Notes under the pieces: generated by a model
What the model was told of the DNA's origin: nothing
What the model saw: the letters and a program-made list of their open reading frames with translations, nothing else
The model's database searches: none
Program-made: the position numbers and the translations under genes
Source: Rhodobacterales bacterium CG2_30_65_12
Lineage (GTDB): Bacteria > Pseudomonadota > Alphaproteobacteria > Rhodobacterales > Rhodobacteraceae
NCBI GenBank assembly: GCA_001873585.1
Contig: MNZL01000121.1
Coordinates: 2,727 to 14,817 of the forward strand
DNA: 12,091 bases
Direction: 5' to 3'
Shown: positions 6,603 through 12,091 of the stretch, piece by piece
Layout: every line of letters begins with the position of its first letter
Numbering within the stretch: position 1 is the stretch's first letter

Positions 6603-7273
6603 TCTTCGCCGAGCTTGGCGTCGATGATCGAGGCGAGATCGTCAAACGACATGTTGGGGTGCTTCTCGCCGTCGATCACCAGCGTCGGCGTGGCTTCGAT
6701 GCCATCGGCCTCGGCATTGGCCTGGAAGGTGGCAACAAGCCGGGTGGCCATCACATCGTCTTCCAGACAGGCGCTGATCTCGTCTTCGCTGAGGCCGGCG
6801 GTTTTGCCAAGCGTGGTGAGGTTGGCGATGATCTCCTCGGCCTCGCCCGAGCCGATCCACTCCTTCTGTTGATCGTAAAGCATGCCGGACAGGCCGTAGT
6901 AGCGCATTTCGCCGCCGCAATTGGCGAGCAGACCGCCCCACAGACCGTAACGGTCAAAATACACCTCGCGGTGGATGAACTTCACCTTGCCGGTGTCGAT
7001 GTAGTCGGCTTTCAGCTTCTTGAACTGGTCGCCGTGGAAATTTGCACAATGCGGGCAGGTGTAGGAGGCATATTCGATCACCGTAACCGGCGCGGCGGGA
7101 TCGCCCAGCACCATATCGGGCAACAGCTCGATCTCGGGGGCATCCGTGCTCGCTGTATCTTCCTGCGCCAGCGCCGGCGAAACAACGGCATCCGCAGCCG
7201 GACGGCCAAGATACAAGGCGCCGCCGGCGATCACGAGCGCGAGGGCAGCGAGGGTGGGCAACAGACGTTTCAT
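6599..7273 (-). CDS. Periplasmic DsbA-family thiol:disulfide oxidoreductase
   Basis: A 224-aa secreted thioredoxin-fold protein of the DSBA/Thioredoxin_4 type. The N-terminal hydrophobic segment (residues 4-22) is a signal peptide or anchor, with a possible cleavage after ALA near residue 36. The active site is CPHC at 73-76 in VIEYASYTCPHCANFH, the same dipeptide as E. coli DsbA, which favours an oxidase. The cis-proline loop is ATPTLVIDG (194-202, Pro196). A second cysteine pair, Cys119 and Cys169 in the helical insert, may form a structural disulfide as in some alphaproteobacterial DsbA proteins. The ATG overlaps the upstream TGA of the DUF721 gene as ATGA, so translation is probably coupled, and AAGGG lies upstream. 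No dsbB is in the window. Isomerase activity is less likely but not excluded. Confidence 0.9.
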   Translation of the reverse strand: MKRLLPTLAALALVIAGGALYLGRPAADAVVSPALAQEDTASTDAPEIELLPDMVLGDPAAPVTVIEYASYTCPHCANFHGDQFKKLKADYIDTGKVKFIHREVYFDRYGLWGGLLANCGGEMRYYGLSGMLYDQQKEWIGSGEAEEIIANLTTLGKTAGLSEDEISACLEDDVMATRLVATFQANAEADGIEATPTLVIDGEKHPNMSFDDLASIIDAKLGED

Positions 7274-7830
7274 GTATTTCCCTTTCGGTCAGCCGGTGTC
7301 TTGCGGCGGGATAGGACGTTTTGCGCCAGCGATTCAAGAGCGGTGCGCAGGTTTTCATCGTGAACGCCCGCCGTCGTCTGGTGCGCGCGGGCAGCGATTT
7401 CGGGATCGGGCTGCACCGGAGCAGGGGGCGAGGCGCGGGTGAACTGCGCCTGGCCCTCGGCAAAGCCGGTGGGCGCGGTCTGGGTGATCCGCACACGCGA
7501 GATCGCGGCATAACCATAGGTGGCGTTTACCTTTTCGCGGATGCGTTCTTTTTGCATCTCCAGCATCGGCGCCTGCGCCCCGGTGGTGAGCAGCACGAGC
7601 GTGGCCCCAAACCCACCGGAGCGGCCATAGCTCACCTCGACAGGGCGGGCGATTGCAGCGATCTCTGGGCCGACGACCTCTTCCCAATGGGTCAGCAGCC
7701 GCGAAACGGCAAAGCCGCGCGCCTCGCCGGCCTTGCGGATGCGCGTGGTGAGCAGGCTCGCGGTGCGCTCAAAGCCCCGCATCCGCCGTATCGGCCTTTT
7801 TGATTCCGTCGTGGTCACTGGCCACCCCAT
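7270..7830 (-). CDS. DUF721 / DciA-like protein
   Basis: A protein of about 186 aa with an N-terminal DUF721 domain (about residues 18-118), the fold of DciA, the helicase-loading factor that replaces DnaC in most bacteria. Visible landmarks are RGFERTASLL, GFAVSRLLTHWEEVVGPEIA (with the conserved Trp49), and TTGAQAPMLEMQKERIREKVNATYGYAAISRVRI. The tail from about 119 is rich in Pro, Ala and Gln and looks disordered. Whether this one loads DnaB is inferred from family only. The start is uncertain: ATG 7830 is chosen because family similarity begins soon after it, with GTG 7818 as an alternative. The in-frame ATG at 7908 would overlap the divergent mutY start. The stop overlaps the dsbA-like start, so the two form an operon. 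Confidence 0.8.
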   Translation of the reverse strand: MGWPVTTTESKRPIRRMRGFERTASLLTTRIRKAGEARGFAVSRLLTHWEEVVGPEIAAIARPVEVSYGRSGGFGATLVLLTTGAQAPMLEMQKERIREKVNATYGYAAISRVRITQTAPTGFAEGQAQFTRASPPAPVQPDPEIAARAHQTTAGVHDENLRTALESLAQNVLSRRKTPADRKGNT

Positions 7831-7897
7831 CGGTTTGGAGGATATTACGTCGGGCAGCGGGTTCATGCCACTTCTAAGGCTCACGGGAGAATAAAAC

Positions 7898-8956
7898 ATG
7901 CGTGACACAGCCGCGATGGTGACAGACCTCCTGACCTGGTATGACCGGCACGCCCGCGCCCTGCCCTGGCGCGTGGGGCCGGGTGAGCGGGCGATGGGTG
8001 TTCGGCCCGACCCTTACGCGGTCTGGCTCTCCGAGATCATGCTGCAACAAACCACCGTGGCGGCGGTGAAGAGCTACTTCACCCGGTTCATGGCGCTCTG
8101 GCCCAGCGTTGAAGCGCTGGCGGTGGCGGAGGATGCGCGAGTGATGGGCGAATGGGCCGGGCTTGGCTACTACGCCCGGGCGCGGAACCTGCTGAAATGC
8201 GCGCGGACTGTGGCGGGCGAGCTTGGCGGCACCTTTCCCGATACCGCCGAAGGCTTGCGCGCGCTGCCGGGCATCGGCCCCTACACCGCCGGCGCGATAG
8301 CCGCGATAGCCTTTGACCGACCCGAGCCGGTGGTGGATGGCAACGTCGAGCGGGTGATGGCGCGGATTTTCGCGGTTGCAGAGCCGCTGCCACGAGCCAA
8401 GCCGGTGCTCCGCGCGAAGACGGCGGCGATGACGCCCGCGCATCGCCCCGGCGATTACGCCCAGGCGGTGATGGACCTTGGCGCGACGATCTGCACACCA
8501 AAGAGCCCCACCTGCGGCCTTTGCCCGTGGAACAGCGACTGCCAGGCGCGCGCGGTGGGGATGCAGGCGGCGCTCCCTGCCCGGGCAGAGAAAACGGCCA
8601 AACCCATCCGCCAGGGCATTGCCTACCTCGGGCGGCGCGAAGATGGGGCCTGGCTGGTGGAAACCCGGCCTGCCAAAGGTCTGCTTGGCGGAATGCTCGG
8701 CTGGCCCGGCGGCCCCTGGGGCGATAGCGCCGAAGACCTGCCGCCGGTCGCCGCCGATTGGCGCGCTCTGCCTGACGACGTGCGCCACACCTTTACCCAT
8801 TTTCACCTGCGCCTTGCCCTGCGTGCGGCGATACTGCCGATGGACTGCACCCCCGAACGCGGCCACTTCGCTGCGCTGCTGCGCCCCTCCGATCTGCCGA
8901 CGGTGATGCGCAAGGCGCATGACATCGCCCGCGCGATGCTTGACGCCGACGGCTGA
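7898..8956 (+). CDS. mutY: A/G-specific adenine DNA glycosylase MutY
   Basis: Base-excision repair enzyme (352 aa) that removes adenine mispaired with 8-oxoguanine. The N-terminal catalytic domain has PWR at 23-25, SEIMLQQTTV with catalytic Glu46, the helix-hairpin-helix LPGIGPYTAGAI (123-134), and VVDGNVERV with catalytic Asp147. The [4Fe-4S] cluster ligands are Cys199, Cys206, Cys209 and Cys215, spaced C-x6-C-x2-C-x5-C as in MutY. The C-terminal NUDIX-like domain that reads 8-oxoG covers about 235-345, with GLLGGMLGWPGG and the loop FTHFHL (299-304). All key residues are present, so it should be active. The ATG follows GGGAGA at 8-bp spacing. It diverges from the DUF721 gene across a gap of about 70 bp, which must contain both promoters. 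Confidence 0.96.
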   Translation: MRDTAAMVTDLLTWYDRHARALPWRVGPGERAMGVRPDPYAVWLSEIMLQQTTVAAVKSYFTRFMALWPSVEALAVAEDARVMGEWAGLGYYARARNLLKCARTVAGELGGTFPDTAEGLRALPGIGPYTAGAIAAIAFDRPEPVVDGNVERVMARIFAVAEPLPRAKPVLRAKTAAMTPAHRPGDYAQAVMDLGATICTPKSPTCGLCPWNSDCQARAVGMQAALPARAEKTAKPIRQGIAYLGRREDGAWLVETRPAKGLLGGMLGWPGGPWGDSAEDLPPVAADWRALPDDVRHTFTHFHLRLALRAAILPMDCTPERGHFAALLRPSDLPTVMRKAHDIARAMLDADG

Positions 8957-8958
8957 CC

Positions 8959-8988
8959 TTGCTGCGACCATCCGCGCCGGCGTATGCT
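8959..8988 (+). promoter_or_regulatory. Predicted sigma-70 promoter of the alkB-like gene
   Basis: TTGCTG (8959-8964) and TATGCT (8983-8988) are separated by 18 bp just after the mutY stop. Transcription would start near 8995. The in-frame ATG at 8984 falls inside this -10 box and lacks a ribosome site, so it would not be in the mRNA. This supports the TTG start at 9014, which has AAAGGA upstream. The call comes from motif reading only. Confidence 0.5.
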
Positions 8989-9013
8989 GGGCGGGATTTT
9001 GAAAGGACTCCCC

Positions 9014-10153
9014 TTGGTTCCCGCGTCCGACATCTCGCGCCTGCACCGCGCCCTGCCGTACTGGGTGTCGTTGCTGCTGGTGCCGCTGGTGGCGCTGTCA
9101 GCACATTATGGCGGCTGGGCGTTGCTGCTGCCCCCTGCCGGCGCGTGGTGGCTCTGCACCGCGCTCGATGCCGTGCTCGGGCGCAACACCAAGAACCCCG
9201 ATCCCGAAACCCGCGATTCCGCGCTGCTCTGGTTCAAGCTCATCACCTGGATCTGGCTGCCGATCCAGCTGGTGATGATCTACGGCACAATCTGGTATGT
9301 GACCCACACCAGCCACCTTGCCGGCTGGGAAAAGTTCGGCGTGTTTTTCGGCGTTGGGGTGCTCTCGGGCTCGGTGGGGATCGTTTATGCCCACGAGCTG
9401 ATGCACCAGTCTGACCGCTTCGAGCGCTGGCTCGCCGATTTCTTGCTGGCCACGGTGCTGTATTCGCATTTCCGCACCGAGCACCTGCTGGTGCATCACC
9501 CCTGGGTGGGCACACGGCGCGATGCGGTGACGGCGCGCTACAACGAGGGCTTTCACCGCTACTTTATTCGCGTGCTTGCCGCTGGCCTCGCTTCGGCGTG
9601 GCGCGCAGAGGCGGCGATGCTGCGCCGGCGCGAGCTTTCGGCGCTCGACGGCGCCAACCCGTTCTGGCGCTACTGGGCGCTGCAAGGGGTGGCGGCGCTC
9701 GCGGCGTTGATTGTCGGCGGTTGGGAAGGGCTCGGGCTTTTCGCCTTCCAGGCCATCGTGGCGATCTGGCAGCTTGAGCTGACCAATTACGTCGAGCATT
9801 ACGGGCTCAGCCGTAAATACCTTGGCAACGGCAAATACGAGCCGGTGCGCCCGCACCACTCGTGGAACGCCGACCACAAGGCAACAAGCTGGCAGTTCAT
9901 CAATCTTCAGCGCCATTCCGACCACCATTACAAACCCGCCCGGCGCTACCCGCTGTTGCAGACCTACCCGCAGGCGCAAGCGCCGCAACTCCCGTCAGGC
10001 TACGCCGCAATGGGCATCGCGGCGATGATCCCACCGCTGTGGCGCCGGGTGATGAACCCGCGCGTGCGGCAATGGCGGCGCGAGCATTACCCCGAGATAG
10101 AGGATTGGGCACCTTATAAGCGCGGCGATTTTCCGGTGCCGGAGATCCGTTAG
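9014..10153 (+). CDS. alkB: AlkB-family integral-membrane di-iron monooxygenase (alkane 1-monooxygenase-like)
   Basis: A 379-aa membrane protein of the FA_desaturase/AlkB family, with paired hydrophobic segments around 15-50, 74-125 and 222-255. The di-iron histidines are complete: HELMH (127-131), EHLLVHH (156-162), NYVEHYG (258-264) and LQRHSDHH (298-305). From a TTG start they are H127, 131, 157, 161, 162, 262, 301, 304 and 305, each 11 lower than the ligands I recall for Pseudomonas GPo1 AlkB, so the core should align without gaps. The second box differs from the usual EHNRGHH. AlkB hydroxylates terminal carbons of alkanes using electrons from rubredoxin; no rubredoxin or alk regulator is nearby, so the true substrate is open. 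The start uses TTG with AAAGGA 8 bp upstream. ATG 8984 (ten residues longer) overlaps a likely -10 box. Confidence 0.88.
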   Translation: MVPASDISRLHRALPYWVSLLLVPLVALSAHYGGWALLLPPAGAWWLCTALDAVLGRNTKNPDPETRDSALLWFKLITWIWLPIQLVMIYGTIWYVTHTSHLAGWEKFGVFFGVGVLSGSVGIVYAHELMHQSDRFERWLADFLLATVLYSHFRTEHLLVHHPWVGTRRDAVTARYNEGFHRYFIRVLAAGLASAWRAEAAMLRRRELSALDGANPFWRYWALQGVAALAALIVGGWEGLGLFAFQAIVAIWQLELTNYVEHYGLSRKYLGNGKYEPVRPHHSWNADHKATSWQFINLQRHSDHHYKPARRYPLLQTYPQAQAPQLPSGYAAMGIAAMIPPLWRRVMNPRVRQWRREHYPEIEDWAPYKRGDFPVPEIR

Positions 10154-10168
10154 GAAGAGCCAGGCGGT

Positions 10169-10245
10169 GCGGCTGCGCCGCGCTTCATGTCTGGATGAGG
10201 GGCGCTGCCCCTCAAACTCCCCGAGGTATTTCTGGACCAAAGAAG
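10169..10245. repeat. Roseobacter-type intergenic hairpin repeat downstream of alkB
   Basis: A small hairpin (GCGGC-TGC-GCCGC, 10169-10181) is followed by a stronger one (TGAGGGGC-GCT-GCCCCTCA, 10196-10214) and then the tail CCCCGAGGTATTTCTGG...AAAGAAG (10220-10245). From memory, elements of this shape (a G-run/C-run hairpin followed by CCCGRGRTATTTNTGG and AAGAAG) recur between genes in many Rhodobacteraceae genomes. Only one copy lies here, so repetition cannot be shown from this window. It may end or stabilise the alkB transcript, although no U-tract follows. Confidence 0.5.
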
Positions 10246-10257
10246 CGGTGGGGGTGC

Positions 10258-10283
10258 AAAAAAACCCCGCCACGAGGGCGGGG
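10258..10283 (-). terminator. Intrinsic terminator of ccrM
   Basis: Read on the minus strand, a 7-bp perfect GC stem (GGCGGGG/CCCCGCC, 10265-10271 with 10277-10283) with a 5-nt loop is followed directly by seven T residues (10258-10264). It sits about 80 bp after the ccrM stop codon. This is a textbook rho-independent terminator in that direction. The plus strand lacks a comparable T-run, so it is not clearly bidirectional. Confidence 0.9.
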
Positions 10284-10365
10284 CTTGAAGTTGGTGCCGT
10301 GGCGGCTTGGCCACAGGCACAGGCGGTACGCCGTGTGCGGGTTTTCCCGCGATCCTTGTTGATCG

Positions 10366-11463
10366 TCAGCTCATCTCGGCCCGCACCTGCTGGCGCAGCA
10401 CGTCGATCGGCACGGTCTTGCCCTCGCGCTTGAAGTGCCAATAAGTCCAGCCGTTGCAGGAGGGCGCGTGCTCCAGCGCCGCGCCGACCTGGTGGATCGA
10501 GCCCCGGGCCTCGCCCGAGATCAGCGTGCCGTCGGCGCGCACCTTGGCGAATTGGCCACGGGTGTTGACCAGCATTTCGCCAGGGCGAAGCATGCCGCGC
10601 TCAACAAGCTGGCCGAAGGGCACGCGCGGTTCGGCGCGCTTCGAGGTGGACACGTTGAGCGCCTCGCTATCGAACTTGCGAATGCGCGCGAGGCGTTTTT
10701 CGGCGGCACGCCGGTAGTTCTGTTCGCGCTCGATGCCGATGTAGTCGCGCCCCATCATCTTGGCCACCGCGCCGGTGGTGCCGGTGCCGAAGAACGGATC
10801 GAGCACCACGTCGCCCGGGTTGGTTGTGCCGAGGATCACCCGGTGCAGGAGCGCCTCGGGCTTTTGCGTGGGATGGGCCTTGGCGCCGTTATCGTCTTTC
10901 AGCCGCTCGTGACCGGTGCAGATCGGCAGCACCCAGTCGGAGCGCATCTGGATGCCTTCGTTGAGCGCCTTCAGGGCTTCGTAGTTGAAGGTATATTTGC
11001 TGTCTTCGCTCTTCGACGCCCAGATCAGCGTTTCATGCGCGTTGGTGAGCCGCTTGCCGCGAAAGTTTGGCATCGGGTTCGATTTGCGCCAGACCACATC
11101 GTTGAGAATCCAGTAGCCCTGGTTCTGCAGCTCCGCGCCGATGCGAAAGACGTTGTGATAGGAGCCGATCACCCAGATCGCGCCGTTGGGCTTGAGCAGC
11201 CTGCGGGCGGCGGCAAGCCAGTCACGGGTGAAATCGTCATACGCCCGGAACGAGGCGAACTGATCCCAGTCATCATCGACAGCATCGACCTTGGAATTGT
11301 CGGGCCGGTGCAGATCGCCCTTGAGCTGAAGATTGTAGGGCGGATCGGCAAAGATCAGATCGACGCTGGCCTCGGGCAGGCCGTTCATCAGCTCTATCGT
11401 ATCGCCGGCAAGAATTTGATTGAGTGGCAAGTCAGGTGCCGCCACAGCCTTGGGTTTTGTCAT
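10366..11463 (-). CDS. ccrM: CcrM-type GANTC adenine-N6 DNA methyltransferase
   Basis: A 365-aa beta-class N6-adenine methyltransferase close in length to Caulobacter CcrM (358 aa), which methylates the adenine of GANTC after replication and controls cell-cycle genes. The order is beta-class: catalytic DPPYNLQLKGDL (40-51) first, then the SAM-binding DPFFGTGTTGAVA (222-234). NPMPNFRGKRLTNAHETLIW (129-148) and KAHPTQKPEALLHRVI (195-210) lie between them. The C-terminal domain (about 280-358), ending in SCNGWTYWHFKREGK, is the extra DNA-recognition region typical of CcrM and absent from simple phage enzymes. No restriction gene accompanies it, which supports a solitary chromosomal methylase. 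The start at 11463 (MTKPKAV) has AGAGG/AGAG upstream; ATG 11511 lies in the predicted -10 region and is rejected. It follows rnhB on the same strand but has its own promoter and terminator. Confidence 0.95.
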   Translation of the reverse strand: MTKPKAVAAPDLPLNQILAGDTIELMNGLPEASVDLIFADPPYNLQLKGDLHRPDNSKVDAVDDDWDQFASFRAYDDFTRDWLAAARRLLKPNGAIWVIGSYHNVFRIGAELQNQGYWILNDVVWRKSNPMPNFRGKRLTNAHETLIWASKSEDSKYTFNYEALKALNEGIQMRSDWVLPICTGHERLKDDNGAKAHPTQKPEALLHRVILGTTNPGDVVLDPFFGTGTTGAVAKMMGRDYIGIEREQNYRRAAEKRLARIRKFDSEALNVSTSKRAEPRVPFGQLVERGMLRPGEMLVNTRGQFAKVRADGTLISGEARGSIHQVGAALEHAPSCNGWTYWHFKREGKTVPIDVLRQQVRAEMS

Positions 11464-11510
11464 TTCTCTGCCTCTGTCCCCGGCACGTTTCGTGCTCGTT
11501 GTTGGGATCA

Positions 11511-11554
11511 AAGATGAGTCAAAGCCGATTCGGCGTCAAATTCTTTTTTGAATC
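11511..11554 (-). promoter_or_regulatory. Predicted ccrM promoter with three GANTC sites
   Basis: On the minus strand TTGACG (11539-11534) and CATCTT (11516-11511) are separated by exactly 17 bp, a good sigma-70 match, giving a leader of about 40 nt. GANTC sites lie at 11550-11554 (upstream of -35), 11527-11531 (in the spacer) and 11516-11520 (at the spacer/-10 border). Methylation by CcrM itself could therefore tune its own promoter, possibly through GcrA, as known for Caulobacter cell-cycle promoters. No TTAA-N7-TTAA CtrA box was found. Confidence 0.6.
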
Positions 11555-11560
11555 AAAGGT

Positions 11561-12091
11561 TTACGTTTTTTCTTGATACAAGATATTGTGTACGGGTTTG
11601 AAAGAACGCCTATGGTGTGGGGTCACCCCAAGACCTTGAAGTGCCGAAATGTGGCTTTTTGACGGATACCCCGCATTTGTTTCCCAGCCGTAGCCGGGGT
11701 GCTGTTGCGCCAGGCCCACCATGATCCGGTCGCGCGTCACTTTCGCCATGATCGACGCGGCGGCGATCGAGAGCGAACGGGCATCGCCCTTCACCACCGG
11801 TTCGGCCGAGAGGCGCAGCCCGCGCGGCAGCAAGTTGCCGTCGATCAGCACATGGTCGGGGGCGATGGAAAGCCCGGCGATGGCGCGCTCCATGGCGAGG
11901 TGACTGGCGCGCAAGATATTGAGGCGGTCGATCTCCTCGACGCTGGCATGGGCGATCGACACATCCGCCACCTTGATGATGATGGCAAACAGCGCCTCGC
12001 GCCGCCGTGCGCTGAGCTTTTTTGAATCGTTCAGCCCCTCGGGAATGTGGGCGGGATCGAGCACCACGGCGGCAGCGGTAACGGGGCCAGC
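11561..12091 (-). CDS. rnhB: Ribonuclease HII (5' end cut by window edge)
   Basis: The C-terminal 176 residues of RNase HII, which cuts RNA in RNA-DNA hybrids and starts removal of single ribonucleotides from DNA. The visible part begins AGPVTAAAVVL, just after the catalytic DExGRG block that must lie off the right edge; about 25-40 N-terminal residues are missing. Family marks are LNDSKKLSARRRE, HVLIDGN with a catalytic-type Asp, VVKGDARSLSIAAASIMAKVTRDRIM, and YGWETNAGYPSKSH followed by GVTPHHRRSFKPV. Everything expected in this part is intact. The stop is TAA at 11561. The gene lies directly upstream of ccrM on the same strand, an arrangement I recall from other Rhodobacterales. No intrinsic terminator separates the two, so some read-through into ccrM is possible. 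Confidence 0.95.
   Translation of the reverse strand, partial: AGPVTAAAVVLDPAHIPEGLNDSKKLSARRREALFAIIIKVADVSIAHASVEEIDRLNILRASHLAMERAIAGLSIAPDHVLIDGNLLPRGLRLSAEPVVKGDARSLSIAAASIMAKVTRDRIMVGLAQQHPGYGWETNAGYPSKSHISALQGLGVTPHHRRSFKPVHNILYQEKT

Noticed and set aside
7831..7908. Extended N-terminus of the DUF721 gene from ATG 7908
   Set aside because: It would overlap the divergent mutY start and ribosome site, and the extra residues show no resemblance to the family.
7874..9046. 390-codon open frame on the minus strand
   Set aside because: It is antisense to mutY, whose catalytic and Fe-S residues are intact on the plus strand.
10435..11517. 360-codon open frame on the plus strand
   Set aside because: It is antisense to ccrM, with no domain or convincing ribosome site.

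Overview
The window looks like chromosomal DNA from an alphaproteobacterium of the Rhodobacterales/Roseobacter group. Base composition is GC-rich, the window carries a CcrM-type cell-cycle methyltransferase behind rnhB, and the AlkB, DciA-like and FrcR-like proteins resemble roseobacter versions. This assignment rests on recalled family resemblance, not on a search. Nearly all of it is coding. No tRNA, rRNA, CRISPR array, insertion sequence or phage gene was seen, and no non-coding gap exceeds 300 bp.

Layout. (1) 1-3907 is a sugar-uptake locus. A fructose-type ABC permease (cut by the left edge) and its periplasmic binding protein lie on the minus strand. They diverge from a plus-strand RbsD/FucU mutarotase gene and a ROK regulator. 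The divergent promoter region holds a perfect inverted repeat with 20-bp arms (2088-2130), and each arm carries an outward-facing TTGACA -35 hexamer. This is probably the regulator's operator. (2) 4058-4258 is a small CxxC metal-binding (copper chaperone-like) protein. (3) 4369-6602 is a tightly packed Kdo transferase-like/lipid A 4'-kinase-like pair (waaA-lpxK). Both proteins depart from several family motifs. (4) 6599-7830, minus strand, is a DciA-like (DUF721) gene overlapping a periplasmic DsbA-type thiol oxidoreductase by ATGA. The DsbA and LpxK stop codons interlock in one CTAG. (5) 7898-10153, plus strand, is the DNA-repair glycosylase mutY, then an AlkB-family membrane di-iron monooxygenase. 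(6) 10154-10365 is intergenic, with a roseobacter-type hairpin repeat and a clear intrinsic terminator for the minus strand. (7) 10366-12091, minus strand, is the GANTC methyltransferase ccrM, preceded by rnhB (RNase HII, cut by the right edge).

The most informative regulatory signals are two. One is the 43-bp palindrome controlling the sugar locus. The other is a cluster of three GANTC sites upstream of ccrM, two of them inside or at the edge of the predicted -35/-10 spacer, which fits methylation-dependent autoregulation. The most unusual protein signals are the motif-divergent WaaA/LpxK pair and an AlkB whose histidine ligands keep the spacing of the Pseudomonas enzyme while the second histidine box is altered. 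I see no clear new multi-gene system. The waaA-lpxK pair and the palindrome are the best candidates for something not yet described.
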